From Panicum virgatum (taxonomy: Eukaryota > Streptophyta > Magnoliopsida > Poales > Poaceae), in NCBI RefSeq assembly GCF_016808335.1, contig NC_053149.1:39758118-39822117 (forward strand): a stretch of DNA of 64,000 bases, read 5' to 3'. A program made the translations under genes and the position numbers. Every line of letters starts with the position of its first letter. Positions within the stretch are counted from its first letter, which is position 1. Below the pieces are notes generated by a model, which had not been told where the DNA came from, did no database searches, and saw only the letters and a program-made list of their open reading frames with translations. Of the stretch, positions 23,112 to 34,830 are shown in pieces.

Positions 23112-24644
23112 CCATATCAAATCCCATGTCAAAATACAACTCCTAATTCGGACCGGGCGTTTCGGACCGGTCTGACCGGTCTCTGGACCAGTCTGACCGG
23201 TCAGACCGGGGTGCAGGTCTTCTAGGAGGCATAACTCCCTCATCCGGACTCCGAATTGGATGTTATATATATATGCATTTCGATCGTCTCGACGAGATCT
23301 ACGCAATGGTGCATTGCAATTTGCAATTTGACAAACTTGTCTAGACCGGTCTGACCGGTTTAAGGGAGAGGTCTGACCGGTCTGCCCAGATTGTCCAGAA
23401 AACCTTCATCGTGCCAATTTTGAGTGTCAACATATGCCCCCCTGTTTCTTGGTAAAGCTTGCGTACAAAGAAACATATCTCCTAGCCCAAAAATGTACTT
23501 GAACAACGAGAAGCACCTACGCACCAATCATATCTTGCTTTGAAGGACGATATCATATATCGGCCATGTCAACTTGTGTAAGTGAGACAGGCCTGAGTAT
23601 ATGCAATTTCGGTTGTGAATCATGTCCTTCAAAAAAACTGCTTCGGTCCATTTAGTAAAATGTCTATAGCAACTAACACGAAGTAATACCTCTTTGAAGA
23701 TGGAGGACTAATTTAAACAATGAGATCCAATCCTCAACCTCGGAACGACCATGATTTGATAATAGGATGTATCAACATAGCGGGCACCAATAGTAAATCA
23801 CCAAACCGCTGACATTCTTCACACCCCTTTATACTGCTTGAAACAATAAGACATCATGGTAAACTAATACAAACCGGCTCTTTTAAACAACCATTTCATC
23901 TTGGGAGCCGATTGATGTGTACCACAAATGTCTTCATGAACTTTGCTCATGGCAACTCTGGTCCGATCCAAGCTCAAACATTTATGAAATAAAACTTCGG
24001 CTATTCAATTGTAGAGCTTATTGTCGACTAAAATGTTTTTGAGTGTTATCCGCCGAATATCATTTTCGCACCATGACAAGGATCTTTAAATAGGAGATTA
24101 TATGAACCCTCCAGTCATGATCTTCGGCTTTAGTGATGAATCACCTTTCATAGCCAAATTGGTATTTCTAGTAGTCTGGGCGGTCAGACTGGTCTCGTGA
24201 CCGGTCAAACCGGTTTGGGCTGTCAGACCAGTTGCATCGACCGGTCGGACTGGTTCTTCCAGAATCTGCAACTCGGCTTTCGCTTGCATCGGCTTTTGAA
24301 TATAAAAATATTTCTTCACAATTTCTTAGCCAGATGCTTGCTTAGCCAGAGTAATAGCCTATCGATTCTCTTCCCTTGGTATATATCTTATAACAAATTC
24401 ATTGAAGGAAGAAATAATATCGAGGCACTTGTCAAGATATGCATTTAAATATCCATTATGTCATTAGCATACCTCGAATACTTGCGGCACCATCAGAAGT
24501 GAATCACCAAAGGCTTCAACACGTTTCACGCCCGTAGATTGCAAAAATTCCAAGCCAAATAAGAGGGCTTCATACTCAGCTTGATTATTTATGCAATCCT
24601 ACTTTGATCGGTTTGAGAACTCAAAATACCACCACTTGGAGAAA

Positions 24645-25163
24645 TCAAGACAGCACTAATTCTTTGACCACCATCACAAACCGATCTATCAAAATATAAT
24701 TCCATGGTGTGCAAGTAACATAGCCGATTTTCAAAGCATGTTTATCATTAATCTGATGCTCAACAATGAAATCCGCTATGATTTGGCCTCTCATAGATTC
24801 CAAGGATTCACAAGCCAAATCATATTCAACTAAAGCATAAGCCCACTCGCCGATTCTATCACTTAAAATCGGCTTTTGTAACATGCGTTTGAGCATATCG
24901 GTTTGACATACTACTATGCAAGTACTAGATAGTAGATAATGCTTCAATTTGGTACAAGCATAATAGAGAGACAAACATAACTTCTCAGTAAGAGTATAAC
25001 TTGTCTCCGCATCAATAAGTCGTCGGCTTATATAAGTGATGACATACTCCTTGTCTTCGGTTTCTTGAGTCAAAACAGCCACAATGATCTTGTCTTCAGC
25101 AGCCACATAAAGCCTAAAAGGAACCCCTCTTCTAGGCGCCTTGAGCACATGTGGTGAAGACAA
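24645..25163 (-). pseudogene. Ty3-A RNase H-like domain of pol
   Basis: This part of the pol remnant holds the RT-associated RNase H-like segment: VLKAPRRGVPFRLYVAAEDK, then AVLTQETEDKEYVITYISR and the EKLCLSLYYACTKLKHYL block, followed by a linker (YALVEYDLACESLESMRGQ). Closely similar to 56,520-57,105 in Ty3-B. Just upstream, at 25,196-25,194, is a TAG in the phase of the conserved QE-V/A-F sequence, and one G is lost from the preceding G run. The reverse transcriptase core that should lie upstream is absent. Confidence 0.85.
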
Positions 25164-25390
25164 ATAAACCTTGATCTTTTCAAAGACCTCTTGCTATTCT
25201 GCCCCCAAGTAAATTCGGTTTCATTCATTAACCGAAGAATAGAAGTAAGAGCATCAATATGCCTCATTACAAATATTTGCCAATTTTCTAGCTCGAATTG
25301 AAAAACTTCTAATTCGGCTTTTATCCACTGATATTGCAATTTTCAACCAGCTCAAGACCTCAAATACATGATCAAAGTCTTGAGAGCCCC

Positions 25391-26824
25391 TTACAAACTA
25401 ATCTGTTGCATAGAAACTTCATGAGGTAAATTATCATTTGCCAATATTTTGCCCCCCCCCCCCCGAGCACTTAAATGTCGTCGAGCTCCATATTGCTGCT
25501 CTTTTGGTGCAGCCTCATGATCCACTAGCTCCTCATTGCCTTGTACCGAGAATGTTAGCGGTGTTTCTCCATCGCAAGGAACCGAATCAGGCATTGCCGA
25601 TTCGGCTTTCTGTTCTGCTGCAACCTCAACCGGTCTGACCGGTTGCTCTGGGCGATCAAACCGGTCACTTGTACCGGTCAGACCGGTCTCCTGAGGCGGT
25701 TCGCCCGGTCGTGCTGGCTGGTCAACTGCTTTGACCCTCCATACCTTGCCTTGAGGGACCATTGATCTGTAGTGGTTGGATTGTTTGTCCCTCAGCCTCT
25801 TGAACTCCTTTTCCTTCTTCTCCTGAGCACGTAGACGCTGCAGCTTCCTTCTTTGAGTACGAGTCAACCCTGAAGGACACCATCTTGGTTGAAAGTACTT
25901 TGATGTCGAGCTACTGCTGCTAGCCTCATGATCATTAGCCATGATCGGCCTTTGGATAGAAGGATTGGCCGATTTACCAAAAACCATCGGTCTTGTACCC
26001 GCATCATTGACAGCCACTTTGGTATTGCCAATTTGCACAACATCATCGGCTTTAGCTTTCTCTGGATCAATAGTGGGTTGTACCTCTTCTTTCTTCTCCT
26101 TGACACGGTAAACCTGTCTTGGAGAATGAGTTTTGTCCGGTCTCTGATGAGACCGGTCTGACCGGTCAATGGCGACCGGTTTGACCAGTGCAGGCTGCCG
26201 CCTCTGACCTGATTGGTGGGGTCCTAATCGGTCGTGCACTGGTCGTGAAACCTTGCTGAACAAAAGCCTTCTGTAATCCTCCTCCTTGTGGTGAGATGGT
26301 GGGTATAGCATTGGATAACAATACATCCAAATTCCTTCATGCCCTCATGTAGGACAAGAAAAACCCGATCCCGGTGACGCCCATGACATAGTAGCATACA
26401 CCTTCTGAGGAGGCAACACTGTAGTGCTATCACCCCTACGCTTGCTGTATTCTCCCCTAAGAGAAGAATGCTTGCCTTGACGCGGAGGTGAACTTGGTTG
26501 TTTTTCTAGTGGCCGATTTTTTGGAACGGTCTTTGTCTACTTGTTCAGTAGCTGAGCAAAGGTGAGCTTCTGCTTTGTAAAACTCTCATGCACCTTTGAC
26601 TCATTAACCTTCCTAGTACCTTCTTCCGGGTGCTTAGACTTGAAAGTTCTGGGTCGGCTTTTTGCCTGACTGGTCTGACCGGTTGAGGCGACTGGTCTGA
26701 CCGGTCGTGCCTGGGCAGCAGGCCGACTCGTGTCTTGTGAGGAACTCTCTTGCCCACCGGGCCTTGAAGCTTTGACAATGATCTTCAGTGACTCCTCTCC
26801 ATCAAGAGTCTTCTCCATCGTCAC
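25391..26824 (-). pseudogene. Ty3-A region between gag and pol
   Basis: Two frames (26,824-26,537 and 26,326-25,391) encode charged, low-complexity sequence with short RPVRPV and TGLTG strings produced by the GACCGGTC motif. A conserved basic segment, RTQRRKLQRLRAQEKKEKE, is typical of the linker between the gag zinc knuckle and protease in this grass Ty3 lineage, as I remember the family. A C homopolymer of about 14 bases lies near 25,452-25,465. No protease active-site DTG/DSG motif in a proper context was identified. Confidence 0.65.
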
Positions 26825-26896
26825 TTCACTAGCCCGAACCTTGTCATTGACATTTTTCGACCTTGGCTCACCAATGATAACATTTTTTCCTTTTGC

Positions 26897-27157
26897 TCAT
26901 TCGGCTTGTTCCGGCCGAATGAGTACCTTGGCTTTATCCAAATCAATCGTATGGACAGGAAATGACGCCTTGTCATCTTTTACCTCATGCATTGACAATC
27001 GTCCTTCATTAACGGCCGATCGGATTTTTCGACGAAAGATATTGCAATCATTAGTTGCATGAGAAAAAGTATTATGCCACTTGCAATATGCATGCCGCTT
27101 TAACTCCTCAAGTGGCGGTATGGCATGAGACAACTTGATGTTTCCACTTCTAAGCAA
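26897..27157 (-). pseudogene. Ty3-A gag zinc-knuckle region
   Basis: Contains HAYCKWHNTFSHATNDCNIF, the modified knuckle CxxHNxxSHxTNxC seen in many grass Ty3 gag-pol polyproteins, followed by DLDKAKVLIRPEQAE. It is in a different phase from the gag core upstream, so a frame break separates them. Confidence 0.75.
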
Positions 27158-27205
27158 TTCATCAAATATGCGATCACACTTAGAAACATCAAATGTGAAA
27201 CGAAC

Positions 27206-28048
27206 TTATTCTTGCCGATTCTTTGGAATTGGTTTAAGGGATGAACAAGAACATGGCTTAATTTCTGATGGCCATATGAACTCACCAACTTCCTTTTTCT
27301 CATTGTCCGAATCAGATTTACAATCAACATGTATGGACCGATGTGCATCTTTGGTGTTCGGGAGTCTAAATTCTAAACCCAAGACTTTCATGTGCAAATA
27401 ATTAACAGTATGGTACTCAAAGCCTTCGAGTTCTTTTTTCAAATAAGAACGCAAACCATCAAAAGCCAAATCAGCCAATACATTTTCAGAAACGGTTAAA
27501 TTGAAGCATTGGTTTTTTATATCTTTAAACATTCGGAAGTAATTCGAAGCAGGCTCATCTTGGCCTTGCCTAACCGATGCCAAATCCGACAGTTTAGCTT
27601 CATTGTGCCCATTATAAAAACGATCATGAAACTTACGTTCCAACTGATTCCAAGATTGAATAGAATTCGGGGCCAATGAAGAAAACCAAGAAAAAGCAGT
27701 TCCAGTCAAAGATAATGAAAATAAGCGAATGCGCAAAGCCTCATGGAAACCAGCTTTTCCCATTTGTAAGATATATTGGTCAATGTGCTCCCAAAGTGCT
27801 TTATTATCATCACCACTAAATTTCACAAAATCAGGAACACACCAACCAGCAGGAAAAGAAACTAAATCAAATTCAGCAGGATATGGCTTTTGGTATAATG
27901 TAGAATTACCAATATCCACACCGAATTTAGTTTTCATCGCACTAGCCGGATCCTCTTTTAACCTAACGGGGTCGGCTTTGCATCTACCACTCGTGGATGC
28001 TTGTGCTACAGAAGTAAGACAATGTTCTATAGGATTATCTTGTACCAT
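27206..28048 (-). CDS. Ty3-A gag (retrotransposon gag domain)
   Basis: A 280-residue open segment of the virus-like-particle protein. It includes a conserved entry motif (KPYPAEFDLVSFPAGWCVPDF), FVKFSGDDNKALWEHIDQY, and the gag core FSLSLTGTAFSWFSSLAPNS with SWNQLERKFHDRFYNG and LASVRQGQDEPASNYFRMF. This is the typical plant Ty3 gag fold region. A separate upstream frame (28,597-28,361) and the first codons from about 28,766 give the N-terminus, with frame breaks between them. The corresponding gag core is missing from Ty3-B. Confidence 0.88.
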   Translation of the reverse strand: MVQDNPIEHCLTSVAQASTSGRCKADPVRLKEDPASAMKTKFGVDIGNSTLYQKPYPAEFDLVSFPAGWCVPDFVKFSGDDNKALWEHIDQYILQMGKAGFHEALRIRLFSLSLTGTAFSWFSSLAPNSIQSWNQLERKFHDRFYNGHNEAKLSDLASVRQGQDEPASNYFRMFKDIKNQCFNLTVSENVLADLAFDGLRSYLKKELEGFEYHTVNYLHMKVLGLEFRLPNTKDAHRSIHVDCKSDSDNEKKEVGEFIWPSEIKPCSCSSLKPIPKNRQE

Positions 28049-28360
28049 CGTCTAAACCGAACTTATCGATGCATGCCCCGCAGAATTTTCATGTACATTA
28101 ATAAAAATCAGTTCATGTGGAGAACCAGATTCTTGTGAAGGAGAAGGCTGCACACAATTTGTCATCTCATTGGTTCGGCTAAGGATTGCCGAGCAAAGAG
28201 TAGACGTGTTCGGTGTAGATGTTACTGGACTGACCGCTGATGCACCGGTCTGACCAGTCTGTTGGACCGGTCTGACCGGTCCAGCCATGTTTGGCTGTGA
28301 TGCTCGCGGTGGTAGTGTTTGCCCTTTATAGTAGTTCATCGGCATGGCATACGATGCTTC

Positions 28361-28790
28361 TTAGGCTGATGCTGGCGTAGCCGATGAACTAACGATTTGG
28401 AAAGCACAATTATCATCTACAGATTTGCCTTTTTTGATGATGTCTAATTGATCTTTTAAATCATTCATGGGCTTATATATATCAGCAATCTTCTGATCCA
28501 TAATAGATGATAATTGGCTAAACAAGTCGGAAGATGAAGTGCTTACATTGTTTATTACCTCGACTTGCTTATTCTTGAGCGTGAAGGAGGGCATCACGAA
28601 GTCTTAAACCCTCGTGACCTGGCCTTGCTGATTTTTCTTAAATCCCTTCAAGAATTGTGCTTTGAAGTGCTCCCTGACCACCAAGTACTCTTAGCGCTCC
28701 TCCTCGCTGAGTTCCTCGATAGATGTGGAGATGTTGCCTTCGTCGAGGTCGCTGATGACGCCCATCTTCTTTGAAAACTAGATTAGATCG
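28361..28790 (-). pseudogene. Ty3-A gag N-terminal segments
   Basis: Short frames after the PBS encode an acidic start and then DLFSQLSSIMDQKIADIYKP, which resembles MFDRMSSMMDQKI in Ty3-B at 54,763. They are separated by stops or frame changes. Confidence 0.6.
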
Positions 28791-28813
28791 ATTTAAAAAC
28801 CAGATAAATCTAT

Positions 28814-28830
28814 CCCCAGCGGAGTCGCCA
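28814..28830 (-). other. Ty3-A primer-binding site
   Basis: The plus strand reads CCCCAGCGGAGTCGCCA just inside the 5' LTR. As I recall it, this equals the 3' end, with CCA, of plant tRNA-Arg(ACG). Seven bases lie between it and the LTR. Ty3-B has the same site with one change. Confidence 0.75.
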
Positions 28831-28837
28831 AAAAGTG

Positions 28838-29559
28838 TGTTGACACTAATTTGCGCCAAACACACTCGAATGTGCTAGAACGCGCAGCAAGATCATCGAC
28901 ACGATCAACACCAGCAGCGTCTCTGCGCAGACCGGTCAGACCGGATATGCGGACCGGTCAGACCGGTACTCCAGGGAGACGGCGAAAACATAGAATCTCG
29001 AGCTCGGGAAGGACCCCGTTGGAGCTCGTGGATCTAGGGTTGCTCTGAGGTTGGCAGGCCACTCAGAACATCCTCGAACGCCGTAGAGATGAGCGAAGAA
29101 CAGCATATGAGATTGGAAAAGTTAGGGTTTGGAGGTAAAAAGTAAAGGATAAGTGTGTGAATCGATTGGGATTACCCTCAATCGGCCGTGGCCCTTCATA
29201 TATATAGGGTGGGGAGGTCTGTAGCCGTTAGGAGTCTGAACCCTATCAAATCCCGTGTCAAAATACAACTCCTAACTCGGACTGGGTGGTTCTGACCGGT
29301 CTGACCGGTCTCTGGACCGGTCTGACCGGTCCGACCGGGGTGCAGGTCTTCCAGGAGGCATAACTCCCTCATCCGGACTCAAAATTGGATGTTCTATATA
29401 TGCATTTCGATCATCTCGACGAGATCTACGCAATGGTGCATTCCAATTTGCAATTTGACAAACTTGTCTAGATCGGTCTGACCGGTTTATGGGAGAGGTC
29501 TGACCGGTCTGCCCAGATTGTCCAGAAAACCTTCATCGTGCCAATTTTGAGTGTCAACA
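28838..29559 (-). repeat. Ty3-A 5' LTR
   Basis: 722 bp, TGTTGACA to TGTCAACA. The GACCGGTCTGACCGGTC arrays (28,930-28,970, 29,290-29,340 and 29,465-29,510) lie on both sides of an AT-rich catatatatag box near 29,196. Confidence 0.92.
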
Positions 29560-30591
29560 CTGGGCTGCCTCCTCGTCGTCGGCCAGCAGGTTCTTCAGGA
29601 TGCTGCGCCGCCGAAGCAGCTCCACATCCTGTGCTCCACGGACGAGCAAGCCCATGAGCGACACGTAGCTAGTGAGCACCCGCGTCTCCTCCATGCCCAG
29701 GCTCTGCTCGAAGGCGATCAGGTTCACCAGGAGCGGCCTCTTGGCGCCATCGATCATCACGGAGGGTATCCCCATCATGCATCTTCGGCCGTCGAACGCC
29801 ACGTCGTAGCTGTCCCGCGCCGACCTTCGCCGCACGAAGCTCACCCCCGCCGCCCTCATCTGGGTGGTCCGCGGTATCACCCACGAGAGACGACTCGACG
29901 ACGACGCCACCGGCGGCCGCCTGGGCACGAAGTTCTCGTAGTACAGATGAAGGAGGTGGTGGATCTCGCAGGTGCCAAAAGGGGGCTCGATCAGGACCTC
30001 GTCGCTGATGTACTCGAGGAGGAGATTGACGAGGTTCTACCTGCGGCCACCCTGCGCGCCGGCGACTTGGTCATGCAGCCTCTCGACCACGAAGAACGGG
30101 ACCTGGTTCTCTAGCAAAAGGAGGTCGGCATTGACGAGAATGAGGCCCCAGTCGACGTCGCAGAGCGCGTCGGGCTCCTTGGTGTGCCACTTGAAGAAAA
30201 ACTCAAGGATGAAGCAGCCGTCGAGGAGGAGCATGCGGACGAAGTCGTCGGAGCTGAGGAGGGGCCGCTCGCTGTAGCACGCGCACGCGCGGGGCTCCAG
30301 GGACCGCATCTCCTGGATCAGCAGGGACGAGCTCACGGTGGCGTTGCGGGACAGCAGGTCATGGAGGTACAACCACTTGTGGTCCTCCATGGCGCGGAGG
30401 GCGGCGGCGCCGTGGTAGTAGGGGCTTATCGACACCATGCGCAGCTCGTAGGCGGTCGGGTTGCCCTCGCGGACGTAGGCGGGGACGCGGAAGATGGTGA
30501 ATGGCTGCGCCCGCCGCTGCGGCGCCTCCGTGCGCAGGGTGCTCAGCGTTGCCTCGACGGAGGCTTCCAACAACATCGCCAGGCTTGCCAT

Positions 30592-31039
30592 TCCTACGAT
30601 GAGAACCAGTTACTGCATGTGAAGATGCAGCGAGACAGCCGATTGGGGGCGATCGATGACATGGATGCGGAAGGTTCGGTCCAGGCCACGCCAGAGATGA
30701 CAGGAGAGATGATGACTGAAAGGAGAGGGATCTAGTTCACCTCCGGGGAGCCGGCGGTGGCTACCAGAGGGGCCGGAGTTGACCCCGTGCTGACCAGGGC
30801 CGTACTAAAGTTTTGGTGGCGTGCAAAACACCATAACAAATTAATGGTGACCCTATAACTATATTATAAAACATACAAAAATGAAAGTATTTTCATACTT
30901 CATAATATAACTACAAGAAGTAATGCATGCTAAAGGATTAAAGAGTAAATTTGCCTTACCAAATCTTCTTAACTTCTATTAAATAGTGTCATTCGTCTAG
31001 TATTCTTCGAAATGAAATCTGTGATCACTATAAGGATCC
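30592..31039. other. 5' flank of DUF247-A
   Basis: The first ~20 bp upstream of the start match DUF247-C (ggttctcatcgt-ggaatggc), then the flanks differ, so a rearrangement or insertion separates the two arms here. No gene is seen. Confidence 0.4.
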
Positions 31040-31367
31040 TAAGAATAGCCTACGGTTTTCTAACCGTCAGGCATTAACTTGTACCATCAGTAAAGGTAAT
31101 AACCGAGGGTATACCGTTGGTAATCTCCCGTCGGCCACTCTTGGTCGGGCATTCCCCCATTCACCGACAGGCGGTCGGTAAACCAGTAGGCGACAACAAA
31201 TACCCAACAATTGACCATCGACAACTAAATGGTCCACCCTCCCTTTCGATAGTGGGTCCAACATGGTTTGCCGACCATAATCTTTTCCACGACGATGTGT
31301 TTCACCATCGGGAAATGTATTTGCTGACGATATTTTCTTAACGGTCAGGGATTTTACACTATCGGTC

Positions 31368-31370
<3 letters not shown>

Positions 31371-31432
<62 letters not shown>
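31371..31432. repeat. (TA)n microsatellite, about 31 units
   Basis: An uninterrupted run of TA inside the accgtcgg element. Confidence 0.95.
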
Positions 31433-31435
<3 letters not shown>

Positions 31436-32169
31436 GCCTTATCTTCCCCTTGGCTATAACAAAATAGGACAAGTCCATTAAACCGTCGGGTTTCGAGTAT
31501 CCAACATATAATTAGACCATCGACAATATAAATATCCAACCATTTTGAGATATCCATCCAGCTTAAGATTATTTTCATAGACACAGAAAACTAATATGTG
31601 ACCATGAGGATCCATTGCAAATGCTTAATAGTGAAAAGTTGTAGCATTTCAGAAGTTGCATGCTAATATTGTATAGTTCATCAAGACTTAACAGGTACAG
31701 AAGAAAGGTACACAACTACACATATATTCTAAAAGTGGCGAATGGCATAATTCGATAAGTTACTAATGTAAATAATAAAAATACTTGACTAAGATACTAC
31801 TATCCATATGGCTTAAGGCCCACAATGTCATCCAACTCCAAAGTGCAACACCAGCTTTCATTTGCGGCATATGATCTCCAGAGAGCAAAAAAAAAAGTAT
31901 GTCCTCATCACCAAAGGTTGTAATCCTCATCATCAATGTCCCGACCATAGTTGTGATAATTCTCGTCATCTTCATTGTCCTTGTATCCTTCATCATCATC
32001 GTTGTATCCTTTGTCATCGTCATTGTATCCTTCATTGTCCTCATTACTGCAGTCTATTCCATCAATGTTTTCCTACTGTTGATGCGAAGATCGACACACC
32101 AAAAGCCTGAGAGCACCATTCGCCAAGCTCATACTGCAATTCCTTCGAACCAAGCATGCCAGTCAATTT

Positions 32170-33110
32170 GACCTGTAAATTAACAAGGAATTAGCAAACG
32201 TTAAATTAGAGAGCGTATCAGCTGGATTTTCGAATATCCTCACACAGCGTATTGGCAGCTATTGCCGATATGGAAAACGACAAAACAAACGGGATAAACT
32301 AATATGTAATGCGATCTGTGAGAATCGGCAATCACCACCGATACAGAAAACAACAAATCGGCAAAATTTAGCCGACACGTGCGTAGAGAAATGCAAAAAG
32401 CTACAAAAGCATAGATTTAAGCAAAGCTACTGGAGAAGCTACACCCAAAATAGATCTAATCAGCTTTATGAGATCTTGAACAGGAACAACAAATTCCGCA
32501 GCCAATCAAACGTGTTCCGAGCTGGATAGATTTGATAAAAGCTAAAACGATAGGAAAAACCTACAAATCTAGCAAATATCGATAAATTGTGAATAAATCT
32601 AAACAAAGCAACAGCGATGCACTGGTTGAACTAAAGTTTAGATTTAATCGGTAAAAACGAGAACTTACCATCAAATCAAGTCGCTCAAATATGAGATGCC
32701 CTTGATTAGCTCGAAAGAAGTCACGGAAAAGAAAATAGCGAAGTCGCCGACTAGGAAGTAAATTGCAGGAAAACAGTAAAGGTTTGTTGTATTGGATGTG
32801 TATCAAACTTTTTACAATGGACGGGGACACATTTATATCCCCATGCTAACCAAATCCTTGCCGATCATAGCAAGTACAAAACTTGACGCAAAAGATAAAG
32901 ACTCCCTAAATAAAAATATCTCCTACCAAACCGAGACTCCGTTGGGATCTGGTCATACCCAACTTCCCTCAGGTCAACAGAGTCTCCATTGGCAACAAAC
33001 TATATTTCCTTGCCATATCTGCCAATGCCTTCCAAATCGTCAACCCTTTTTCCTTAATGTTTATCTTGACACGTGTCAAAAAACGGTGTTAACGCCTATA
33101 TAAAATTATG
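32170..33110 (-). other. LTR-like fragment
   Basis: On the minus strand, a stretch beginning near gttaacaccgttttttgac, with gacacgtgtcaag, an inner ggggatataaatgtg TATA-like box (about 32,842-32,828) and a leader, has the look of a Ty3 LTR. Exact TG/CA ends and a duplication were not found, and no coding domain accompanies it. Confidence 0.4.
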
Positions 33111-33799
33111 TGTAAGCACACAACTTGCTTGTATTCCAAATTTTACAACAATATTGGCTATTAAATGAACACATTGTTTGCACAGTTAATACGAACCTGT
33201 CCAGATATATCATGACCAATTCCATCATGCTCATGTGAGAATGCATCCTCAGATTCAGCATCCTGCAGATTAGCATATTAGTATGCACCTTACGAATAAT
33301 CCATGCATGACATGGAAACAAATATGCATGACATGGGCTATATATGGATATGTGTCATGACCATCGACCACTATAACTTACATAAACACCCATTGGCCAA
33401 TGCTGCTAATCACCATGTGTGAAAATATTACTACCGAGGAGAAGGATTGAACCATCGGCCATTCAACACAAAAGCCAACGGGTCAACTAGTAACCATCGA
33501 CTATAGTTCATGAATAACCTACCGTCCTTTTAAAACCGTAGATGATTGTGTAACTATTGGCTATCACGTCCATTATTTACCGTGTGTCACGTAGAAACGG
33601 TTGGGAAATACTTAGCCCTGTAGGTCATTTGATCTAATGCCTGACTAGTTAACATCTGACCCTCGGGAAATCATTGTACCGTCAGCTATCGGTTACAAAC
33701 ACCGACTGTTCAACTTTTAACCATCGGCGACATCTTAACCGTTGGACATCTACAGTGTCCCCAACTGCCTATTGGCCATTGTACTAGATTGCTTAAGGA

Positions 33800-34825
33800 A
33801 AGACTTTACCGTGAATTAGATTTTGAAGTAGAAAGAATGGGTGTGGATGAATATGGCAAGGAGGTCTCTGTTGACTGGAAAGGAGATGGTAAAGGCGAGG
33901 AGGAAGATTCTGATCATGTGTCCCCCTGCTTCTATAGATTCAAAGAGACATAAAGGTGGCAAGGAGACTGGGAATGATGGAGAAGGGAGTCTAAAGGGCC
34001 AGCAATGACTGGAGCCACCTATGAGCAGTAGCTCTTTAAATGAGAAAGTGCAGCACGAGTCTAAGAAGGAATTTTCAGTATATCTAAAAGAAAAGGCTGA
34101 AGAAATCCTTGAAATTTCGGTGGACAGGGCACTTGATGATTTGGTGGACAATGCTATGGCTGAAAAAGATGAAGAAGTGGGAGAAGCTGTGGTAAACTTG
34201 AAAGAAAATAATATGGCTGGCCATCTCTCTTGAAGTTGAGGGACTTGATAGTGGCAAAATTATTCTGCAAAAGGAGGAAGTAGAATCTGAAATGCCACTA
34301 GTAGAGGGGGTCGTCCAGAAGGAGGTTATAAAGGAATCGCTTTATGAAGATGCAGCAGGAATGGAAGGGCCAGGTGGGAACGATCAAGTGTTGCCAAGTG
34401 CAGTACCTGGAGGCAAACAGGGAGCAAATATTCCAAAGATGGATGAGGTGCTGTCAGCTGCTTCCATTCCTGAAGTTCTGTTCTCCCCAACACGGGCTAG
34501 CCTGAGGCTCGTGCACTCCTTGGATGAACACATCTTGGAGCGGGTCGAGCTGAGGATGGCTAAGAGGAACTTGGACTGCATAGAAGATAATTTTCAGGGG
34601 GCATATTGGACAAGGTGCTGGTTACAGTTGTCTAAAGAGGAAAGGTGTCTCTGAAGAGGAGGAGCTGCATCATGGAGTTTTACAGAAGTGTGGTTGAAAC
34701 TTCAGGAAGAGAAATTGGTGCCTAAAGTGCTTCAGTTCTTAGATCCCTTTTTAGTTCCTTTTTCCTTATGTTGAACTCGTGTGGGTGTCATTGTTCAGCA
34801 TGTGCTGGCAGCTTAATGCTGTGTT
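33800..34825 (+). pseudogene. Remnant of a LINE-type ORF1 (zinc-knuckle/DUF4283-like protein), C-terminal part
   Basis: Frames at 34,021-34,233 and 34,292-34,654 encode acidic, Lys/Glu-rich linker sequence and then ASLRLVHSLDEHILERVE followed by MAKRNLD. The pattern of R-S/L, D-E, LERA/VE, A-K-NLD is one I associate with the end of gag-like proteins of grass non-LTR retrotransposons. No DUF4283 or reverse transcriptase domain is present. Sequence after the solo LTR (36,191-36,290) appears to continue the same remnant up to the VTI1 3' flank. Identification is tentative. Confidence 0.35.
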
Positions 34826-34830
34826 TGTGG

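Larger units (their letters stand above)
21678..23432 (-). repeat. Ty3-A 3' LTR, enlarged by a nested MULE
   Basis: Without the 1.0 kb insert at 22,096 and its duplicated target, the LTR is about 728 bp, against 722 bp for the 5' LTR. Arrays of the GACCGGTCTGACCGGTC motif are present at 21,770-21,810 and 23,150-23,390. Confidence 0.9.
21678..29559 (-). mobile_element. Ty3/Gypsy LTR retrotransposon Ty3-A, internally deleted
   Basis: A 7.9 kb element transcribed on the minus strand. The LTRs start TGTTGACA and end TGTCAACA. Flanking pentamers on the plus strand are CTGTG (21,673-21,677) and CTGGG (29,560-29,564), a target duplication with one mismatch. Order from right to left: 5' LTR, PBS, gag, zinc knuckle, proline/charge-rich linker, RNase H-like domain, polypurine tract beside 23,433 (aaacaggggggcata on the minus strand), 3' LTR. 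The reverse transcriptase core and the integrase are missing, so it cannot move on its own. It interrupts DUF247-A. Confidence 0.93.
21442..30591 (-). pseudogene. DUF247-A, split by a Ty3 element and carrying an internal stop
   Basis: The N-terminal part (30,591-29,560) and C-terminal part (21,672-21,442) together give about 420 codons of a DUF247 protein. DUF247 proteins are plant-specific, generally plasma-membrane anchored through a C-terminal helix, and include the S- and Z-locus genes of grass self-incompatibility. Visible family features are MVSISPYYHG near residue 55, the FVRMLLLDGCFILEFF block, LLENQVPFFVVERL, the VNLIAFEQS block and a terminal hydrophobic segment, GSPWSAISFIVAGLVVALTA. 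Lesions: TAG at 30,039-30,037 after AGAQGGRR, and a 7.9 kb retrotransposon between EEAAQ and FFARLGEGG. The start at 30,591 is chosen by alignment with the other two copies. There are no introns, as is usual in this family. Counterpart of DUF247-C in the right arm. Confidence 0.92.
31040..33790. mobile_element. Unclassified DNA element with accgtcgg repeats, containing an LTR fragment
   Basis: Repeats of accgtcgg, accatcgg and ccgacgg fill 31,050-31,340 and recur at 33,360-33,750, giving two zones as in the subterminal regions of CACTA or similar elements. Terminal TIRs and a target duplication were not resolved. The interior contains a TA repeat and an LTR-like segment (32,170-33,110). Short minus-strand frames rich in Met and Thr at 31,763-32,044 come from a cat/atg-rich simple repeat. 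Confidence 0.45.

Noticed and set aside
29551..30114. Plus-strand ORF opposite DUF247-A as a gene.
   Set aside because: It is the reverse complement of DUF247 coding sequence, and its His/Arg-rich content is typical of an antisense shadow.
31763..32171. Possible membrane protein on the plus strand (Ile/Val-rich) or a Met/Thr-rich one on the minus strand.
   Set aside because: Both come from a simple cat/atg-type repeat inside a DNA element.
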